DNA of 34,649 bases from Fibrobacter sp. (lineage in GTDB: Bacteria > Fibrobacterota > Fibrobacteria > Fibrobacterales > Fibrobacteraceae), in assembly GCA_017550445.1 (NCBI GenBank), contig JAFZOV010000012.1:1-34649 (forward strand), read 5' to 3'. The notes beneath the pieces were generated by a model. The model had not been told where the DNA came from. It ran no database searches and was given only the letters and a program-made list of their open reading frames with translations. Of this stretch, positions 32,101 through 34,649 are shown piece by piece. Numbering within the stretch: the stretch's first letter is position 1; every line of letters begins with the position of its first letter. The position numbers and the translations under genes were made by a program.

Positions 32101-32592
32101 ACGCTTTTGGTCATTCGTTGCCGCATTTGTACCCGCAGTCACATTCCAAGTGGTAGAGACATCTTGTCCTGTTGAAGTTAAGGTACCCGTCACTTTCGGA
32201 CTGAGAGATTTTCCATCGGCATCCACCACTTCGAAAGTCGTTGCCGTACCCACATAGTAGAACTCCTTTTCGGGGTCGCTTTCCAAGTAACCTGCCTGGT
32301 TCACACGTATCGGCGAAATATGGGAATTCATTGCATCGAGGTACGCCTGATCCAAAGTATCCGGCACAAAGGTATTCGGTATATACGTAGACGGAATACG
32401 CTTCTTGGGCACCACATTGTGTTTCTTAGTCACCGTTGTATCATAACGGTCAAAGACAGTCGTATCCCAAGTCAGCGGATAGACCGGGCGAATCAGGTCG
32501 TAGGGCATGGGCTGCTCTTGCTCGGCAGCAAAGGCAAACGAAACAAGCGCAGCTACGGTAAGCGCGGCAAGCAGATTCTTTTTAACAGGCAC
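26164..32592 (-). CDS. Large modular GH9 endoglucanase (2142 aa)
   Basis: A second secreted GH9 cellulase, paralogous to its downstream neighbour. It starts at GTG (32592) with GGAGG at 32598-32602. The order is signal peptide (NLLAALTVAALVSFAFA), an extra N-terminal stretch of about 70 residues, Ig-like SPIRVNQAGYLES (about 93-105), then the catalytic core with DCGDH at 271-275, HPHHR at 694-698 and acid E748 (MSELCIDA). Fn3 domains lie at about 770-985 and a carbohydrate-binding-like region at about 990-1190. FTEP/LSEP Ig-like units are near 1593 and 1845, with metal-site-like DSDCDNVAD (about 1476) and DLEGDGYVNEL (about 1696). The final domain (SNMGAYVN, LYLEWCAP, GTGPYIAKF) ends TKTFGFRRARK, like the paralogue. 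This is much larger than most GH9 enzymes. Confidence 0.92.
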   Translation of the reverse strand: MPVKKNLLAALTVAALVSFAFAAEQEQPMPYDLIRPVYPLTWDTTVFDRYDTTVTKKHNVVPKKRIPSTYIPNTFVPDTLDQAYLDAMNSHISPIRVNQAGYLESDPEKEFYYVGTATTFEVVDADGKSLSPKVTGTLTSTGQDVSTTWNVTAGTNAATNDQKRYSVKFIGPTGGLMMGNIPQGLPTDTRLRIKVGNEISSTFIVSERVYSMVRSAALKFYGINRSGNSESWFHPASHTKDGGGPVVQGPVDERGPYNAALAGTLEGGWYDCGDHLKEAATQMYAFMVAALMAAANPETDEDNYAFNQSETVNTDGMPDMLREAKHGADFVLRSYVRAKGVVDDMALSVGNFGSDHGWWGRPENSDNMPVDNSNAALDRGGPASRTVRQGEVGANYGGEAAAGLAIVGKMYSEYPEYKDFADSCIMVAEKMYEFAKALAQGKSFTHNKALAIQSPAYQGNNEYVDDMALASVALLYATGKKEYADDMMRTKNLYPEQKVSENGGAAFFEGGWFVTENQAFLKNTKNTSWANSYTYALYALYKLILKDKTKAINEYGLTETEWLNAIEDCIANMIVNIGDMGAYDGVPATFDFPQVPNIWKQSSVTYDKIWNTMHVDQNWIYNRYRAGDIFDILAYAEVAADIEKQGIVLPAMGTPNWKADEAKQFAIRQLNYLLGVNPWDVSFIMGVGDKNDAHPHHRAANPEGKNQPGAAYKYKVPVGGFYGAVPPALAASMGTPGKLAWEDYEMSELCIDAAAVFVGTVTLASQKIDRTVAPDVSVQIRHVSKDSAIVTVKLSKRGTTTLYYGTSETAMTEIAVPDNDAAGVQHEIILRELQNGTTYYFYAVGKNAYNPENQTTKYMVDSTKTPFSFTTLNTVESAEIVNVTVCNLLGDSAEIMWYTPNGEYESKIYWDTIPHATAAEYAFNSGAGNADVSGIPTKFHYVKIGGLKEQTTYYYMVESNGQFTNTDEKTGEMLRFTTPVMWYDFSVRAYQYIFDGLDFLNLNIYNNESRPFDDLTLRLYFTAKPEQVDKCATLIDSDICFAYDEAGFSVACENDREIRDSLRHALPIRLDDTYNPEDGTYSYYFPARLGSTLIKSQSRLRIDFGFSSGISNDGFVTCETLRQPGKKRFTKNSGDWTWRPHTFLEDGADYDGMPIEDKDYGDVDAEVPIDPYIAVYRRDEFIWGISPSRQEMSTKRAHYKMDVTFDAPFNVSNNSYVQIDQTSSTVYVKGYAKISEQGYITRIWANGTEIKAHVDRLGNEIFLISDNSEVIAHYNVTDGGGEIDSTGLWSLNIPVKMKIGSNKIDLTIFAGADPECEECSENGGCAFINRTYYVQFTRGNLTASSLTIKDEKGNPVSSPADPSNTRFYIYLNDKDKAGTSAPIEVLVINNRKNDTLKVKMVEDASNPGSFKSSAAITALSVAPEARNGTQISFFAGDTIQVVYIDPDDEEDVSKQSFFAESKYPEPTKVLAKDSDCDNVADKLVVSFSNTLIDDYSFDSIRVYLPGMADTVTLKVDAAKAKDQSDVVIDLPASLGIEATAAPSGMSTVYMKAEGATNASRMAITDGILPQLLSVTILENPDHQYEQDTLMIAFTEPVMLNSASAWPLEIMGATGAAISVVGKATTSNDGKSWLYAITGNTDGNIVKEGVTVTVKSNMVADKALNLLDPTQACTQIKVVETPRPVPVTLAEMRDLEGDGYVNELYLRFEKKLRPKDMLDSFVVEWGLNGEVRNLLPEWEHTYEYGEHTENVLGPDSSIVEVTVKDTVSVILIKFTSENSFAYGSTTGPYDTYGRVTPRLGPEGGFFDKFYPVVDKCPPVILTAVWQDVDAKDDTYGSLDILTLTLSEPMNTVAEHPYVVERNRDGKAGVFFSPKQNPDVTVSYIDNTTSAKLNYRHKYDEAIWIGDSVRLISDSETSYFVDKAGQYAGYATPWVPVTGSVSNIRFTITAVDGVTKSRNPDSTYYGGIPLDENVNFRLTTLDKLGETVVLAEGESELHDVFGAPIRNYHHAGPVFMIEIALPEVLDKTTLGESKRDYKIKLEMDAFSNMGAYVNKATYSFMSSQMQDYISAGSVLTLYLEWCAPVDYPVSSKGKKIGTGPYIAKFLTDAKSEYLPQKPDEGDRVETIKDSDTFTKTFGFRRARK

Positions 32593-32839
32593 AAAAGCCT
32601 CCTTTATAATACAGCCAACACGGGTACTGCTGATACCCGTTTTAAAGATCCCAAATACACAAATCTAAAAATAGATTTATAAAGCCCAAAACGGACTACC
32701 TAAAAACAGAAAATGTTCCCTTTTTGCTCTCAAAAACGGCAAAAATCAATGATTTAAGACACGTTATTTTACATAACAGATTTTGGTAAGAAAATCGCCC
32801 CAAACAACGTAAACAAAGCGTTACGTTCGCGAGGAAAAT
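32593..32839. promoter_or_regulatory. Regulatory region upstream of the GH9 genes
   Basis: No gene is seen in this interval. It is AT-rich and holds an 18-nt palindrome AAATCTA/TAGATTT (32661-32678), a 7-bp hairpin ACGGGTA/TACCCGT (32620-32640) that would lie in the 5' leader, and a distal inverted repeat AACGTAA/TTACGTT (32806-32827). A possible minus-strand promoter is TTGGGC (32683-32688) 16 nt before TAGATT (32661-32666), which overlaps the palindrome. No GG-N10-GC sigma54 promoter was found here. Confidence 0.4.
32661..32678. repeat. Palindrome AAATCTA-AAAA-TAGATTT
   Basis: A perfect 7-bp inverted repeat with an AAAA centre, 69-86 nt upstream of the GTG start of the 2142-aa GH9 gene. 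It could be an operator overlapping the promoter, or an mRNA hairpin. Confidence 0.45.
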
Positions 32840-32878
32840 AAAAAAAGAACCGGTGCCCTCACCTTGGGGCATCGGTTC
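32840..32878 (-). terminator. Rho-independent terminator after the Ala-rich protein gene
   Basis: On the minus strand a 12-bp stem with one mismatch (GAACCG-TGCCC pairing with GGGCA-CGGTTC; 32878-32867 with 32858-32847) is followed by seven T residues (32846-32840). It lies 24 nt after the stop at 32903 and insulates the GH9 promoter region from upstream transcription. Confidence 0.9.
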
Positions 32879-32902
32879 CTTTAAACTTTTGTCAGACTTC
32901 GA

Positions 32903-33535
32903 TTAGTCCTTGCCGGTAAAGATAATCACGAGCACAGATGCCACGAAGGCGGCAGACACGATCAGGAATTCCCACGGATTTTCCATGATGGTGCTCTTTG
33001 CAGAACCGGCAGAGCTGTTTTCGAGAGCAGCCTGTTCTTCGGCCTTGGCCTTAGCTTCAGCTTCGGCAGCCTTCTTTTCTTCTTCGGCCTTGGCGAGAGC
33101 AGCGCTATCGACCGGAGCTTCTTCAGCCTTGGCTTCGAGCACTTCGGCAGCGGCGGTGTCCTTGGCAGGTTCGGCAGCTACAGCGGCTTCGGCAGGAGCA
33201 GCGGCAGAGTCAGCCGGTGCGGCAGCTTCGGCAGGGGCAGCGGCTTCAGCAGGAGCGGCAGCTTCGGCAGCGGCAGGTGCAGCAGCTTCAGCAGGAACGG
33301 CGGCGGGAGCTTCAGCGGCAGGCTGTGCAGCAGGAGCGGCAGCTTCGGCCTTCGGGGCTTCGGCGGCAGGCTGTGCAGCAGGAGCGGCAGCTTCAGCCTT
33401 CGGGGCTTCGGCAGCAGCGGCAGCAGGAGCGGCCTTTTCAGCCGGGGCAGCAGCCTTGGCGTCCTTAGCGGCAGGGGCTGCGAAAACAACAGCAGAGGCA
33501 AGCATGGTTGCCAACATGAGAGTCTTGATCTTCAT
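32903..33535 (-). CDS. Ala/Pro/Glu-rich exported protein with C-terminal membrane anchor
   Basis: A 210-aa low-complexity protein of unknown function. The signal peptide is MKIKTLMLATMLASAVVFAA. Residues about 22-125 are Ala/Pro/Glu/Lys repeats (APAEAAAPAE, PAAQPAAEAP), probably extended and rod-like. Residues about 125-172 are a charged Ala/Glu/Lys helix or coiled coil (AKAEEEKKAAEAEAKAKAEE). A membrane helix (WEFLIVSAAFVASVLVIIF) ends the protein with GKD. The SD GAGGA lies shortly before the ATG. This could span the periplasm or cell wall from the inner membrane, much as TonB- or TolA-like linkers do, but no C-terminal binding domain is present. A 16-residue unit (EAPKAEAAAPAAQPAA) is repeated twice. 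It has its own promoter and terminator. Confidence 0.75.
   Translation of the reverse strand: MKIKTLMLATMLASAVVFAAPAAKDAKAAAPAEKAAPAAAAAEAPKAEAAAPAAQPAAEAPKAEAAAPAAQPAAEAPAAVPAEAAAPAAAEAAAPAEAAAPAEAAAPADSAAAPAEAAVAAEPAKDTAAAEVLEAKAEEAPVDSAALAKAEEEKKAAEAEAKAKAEEQAALENSSAGSAKSTIMENPWEFLIVSAAFVASVLVIIFTGKD
33315..33410 (-). repeat. 48-bp tandem direct repeat within the Ala-rich gene
   Basis: Two adjacent 48-bp units (33315-33362 and 33363-33410) differ at one base. They encode two identical 16-residue units and keep the frame. The near-identity points to a recent duplication and to possible length variation between strains. Confidence 0.9.
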
Positions 33536-33569
33536 AGTATCCTCTTCAGTTTAAACTTTTACGGTGTAA

Positions 33570-33599
33570 AAAATAGTACATATTTAAAGCTTCTGACAA
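33570..33599 (-). promoter_or_regulatory. Candidate promoter of the Ala-rich protein gene
   Basis: On the minus strand TTGTCA (33599-33594) is separated by 18 nt from TATTTT (33575-33570). It lies 35 nt or more upstream of the ATG at 33535, giving a plausible leader with a GAGGA ribosome site. Confidence 0.45.
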
Positions 33600-33801
33600 C
33601 ATTTTAATAAAAAAAGTTCAAATTGTCGCCCTTTTTTGATATTTCATCGCCTTTTTGCGATTTTCCTCACACCGCCGCAGGCAAAACAGCTCCATTCAGA
33701 CATGTTTTTGAGGACGGAGGACTCGAGAAATTTTAAATTACTCACGAAAAATCAATGTGTAGACCATACACCTCACACTAACCTTAAACCAGACTACTAC
33801 T

Positions 33802-34649
33802 ATGGCATTCAAGTACGAAGCGACCGTGCAGCACGGCAAAGACACCACCGAATACGTGAACCTCGGCAAAGACGGCATTTCCGTCGCCGAATTCGAAGGC
33901 AAGAAAATCCTGAAAGTTTCTAAGGAAGCCCTCACCAAGATCGCCCAGGCGGCATTCGAAGAAGTGAGCTTCAGGCTCCGCCCGGCCCACACGCAGAAGG
34001 TCGCCAAGATTCTGCAGGACCCGGAAGCTTCCGACAACGACAAGTTCGTCGCCCTCACACTTTTGAAGAACGCCTGCGTGGCCGCCAAGGGTATTCTCCC
34101 GTTCTGCCAGGACACCGGTACCGCCATCTGCATTTGCCACAAGGGCCAGCAGGTCTGGACCGGCTGTGACGATGCCGAAGCAATTTCCGAAGGTATCTAC
34201 AACGCCTACACTGGCAAGAACCTTCGCTACAGCCAGATTGCACCGCTCACCATGTACGAAGAAAAGAACACGGCCTGCAACCTGCCCGCACAGATTGACA
34301 TTCACGCCGAAGAAGGCGCCGACCTCAAGTTCCTGTTCGTGGCTAAGGGCGGAGGCTCTGCCAACAAGACTTACTACTGGCCCATGACCAAGGCGCTCCT
34401 CAACCCGAAGTCGCTCGAAAAGTTCATCAGCGACAAGGTAAAGACACTCGGTACAGCCGCTTGCCCGCCGTACCACCTGGCCATCGTGATTGGCGGTACT
34501 TCTGCCGAAATGAACACCCACACCGTTAAGCTCGCTAGCTGCGGCTACCTCGACGACCTTCCGACTACCGGTTCCGAAGGCGGCCGTATGTTCCGCGATG
34601 TGGAAATGGAAGAAAAGGTTCTGCACATTTGCCAGAAGACAGGCATTGG
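33802..34649 (+). CDS. fumA: Class I (iron-sulfur) fumarate hydratase, partial
   Basis: The product interconverts fumarate and malate. In a succinate-producing fermenter it would run from malate to fumarate, ahead of fumarate reductase. The visible 282 residues follow the FumA/FumB pattern closely: [32 protein letters not shown] with cluster-ligand Cys102, [20 protein letters not shown], the active-site phrase [20 protein letters not shown], and [22 protein letters not shown]. The frame is open at the window end; the usual length is about 540 aa. No SD is evident before the ATG. A TTTAAATT stretch about 70 nt upstream could be a -10 region. It is divergent from the Ala-rich protein gene, and the 266 nt between them hold both promoters. 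Confidence 0.95.
   Translation, partial: MAFKYEATVQHGKDTTEYVNLGKDGISVAEFEGKKILKVSKEALTKIAQAAFEEVSFRLRPAHTQKVAKILQDPEASDNDKFVALTLLKNACVAAKGILPFCQDTGTAICICHKGQQVWTGCDDAEAISEGIYNAYTGKNLRYSQIAPLTMYEEKNTACNLPAQIDIHAEEGADLKFLFVAKGGGSANKTYYWPMTKALLNPKSLEKFISDKVKTLGTAACPPYHLAIVIGGTSAEMNTHTVKLASCGYLDDLPTTGSEGGRMFRDVEMEEKVLHICQKTGI

Noticed and set aside
32620..32644. Plus-strand terminator (hairpin followed by TTTT)
   Set aside because: No plus-strand gene ends nearby and the T run is only four. It is described instead as a possible leader hairpin of the GH9 transcript.
32593..32839. Sigma54 (-24/-12) promoter for the GH9 genes
   Set aside because: An activator of the NtrC family is encoded nearby, so the upstream region was read for GG-N10-GC spacing on the minus strand. 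None was found.
33646..33661. Small hairpin ATCGC/GCGAT followed by T residues
   Set aside because: Only 5 bp in a T-rich stretch and no gene ends upstream on that strand; too weak for a terminator call.

Overview
The window looks like chromosomal DNA of a Fibrobacter-type bacterium (Fibrobacteres, FCB group). The evidence is two adjacent, very large secreted family 9 glycoside hydrolases with long modular tails and basic C-termini, lipoproteins with serine-rich linkers, many FCB-style envelope proteins, and a class I fumarase that fits succinate fermentation. No tRNA, rRNA, CRISPR array, insertion sequence or phage gene was seen.

Layout. 1-2021 (minus): xseB, an oligopeptide-type ABC ATPase and a truncated rfbB, apparently one transcription unit. 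2059-7564 (plus): a tight five-gene envelope cassette of three related lipoproteins of increasing length (234, 430 and 456 aa), then two PEGA-domain membrane proteins sharing a C-terminal membrane module. 7648-10080 (plus): a probable outer-membrane barrel protein with a helical-repeat domain and a lysine-rich tail, a strong terminator, and a DedA-family membrane protein. 10082-12792 (minus): two tandemly duplicated lipoproteins with PKD-like domains, separated by a terminator and a palindromic candidate operator. A REP-like palindromic element lies at 12930-12987.

12993-32592 (minus) is a collinear block read from right to left: GH9 (2142 aa), a terminator-like hairpin, GH9 (1956 aa), a seven-helix sensor histidine kinase, a CheY-like receiver, a sigma54-type activator with a degenerate receiver, the replicative helicase dnaB, mlaE and mlaF. 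Several junctions are 1-10 nt or overlap. The second cellulase stops only 1 nt before the kinase start, so a fibre-degrading enzyme, a phosphorelay, a replication gene and lipid transport genes may share transcripts. The right end holds an alanine/proline-rich single-pass membrane protein (minus) with a 48-bp tandem repeat, and the start of a class I fumarase (plus).

The most notable items are the lipoprotein/PEGA cassette, the coupling of GH9 to the kinase and regulator genes, the acid-for-acid substitution (Glu) at the phosphorylation site of the activator, the hairpin between the two GH9 genes, and the C-terminal module shared by both GH9 proteins. Functions beyond recognised families are inference.
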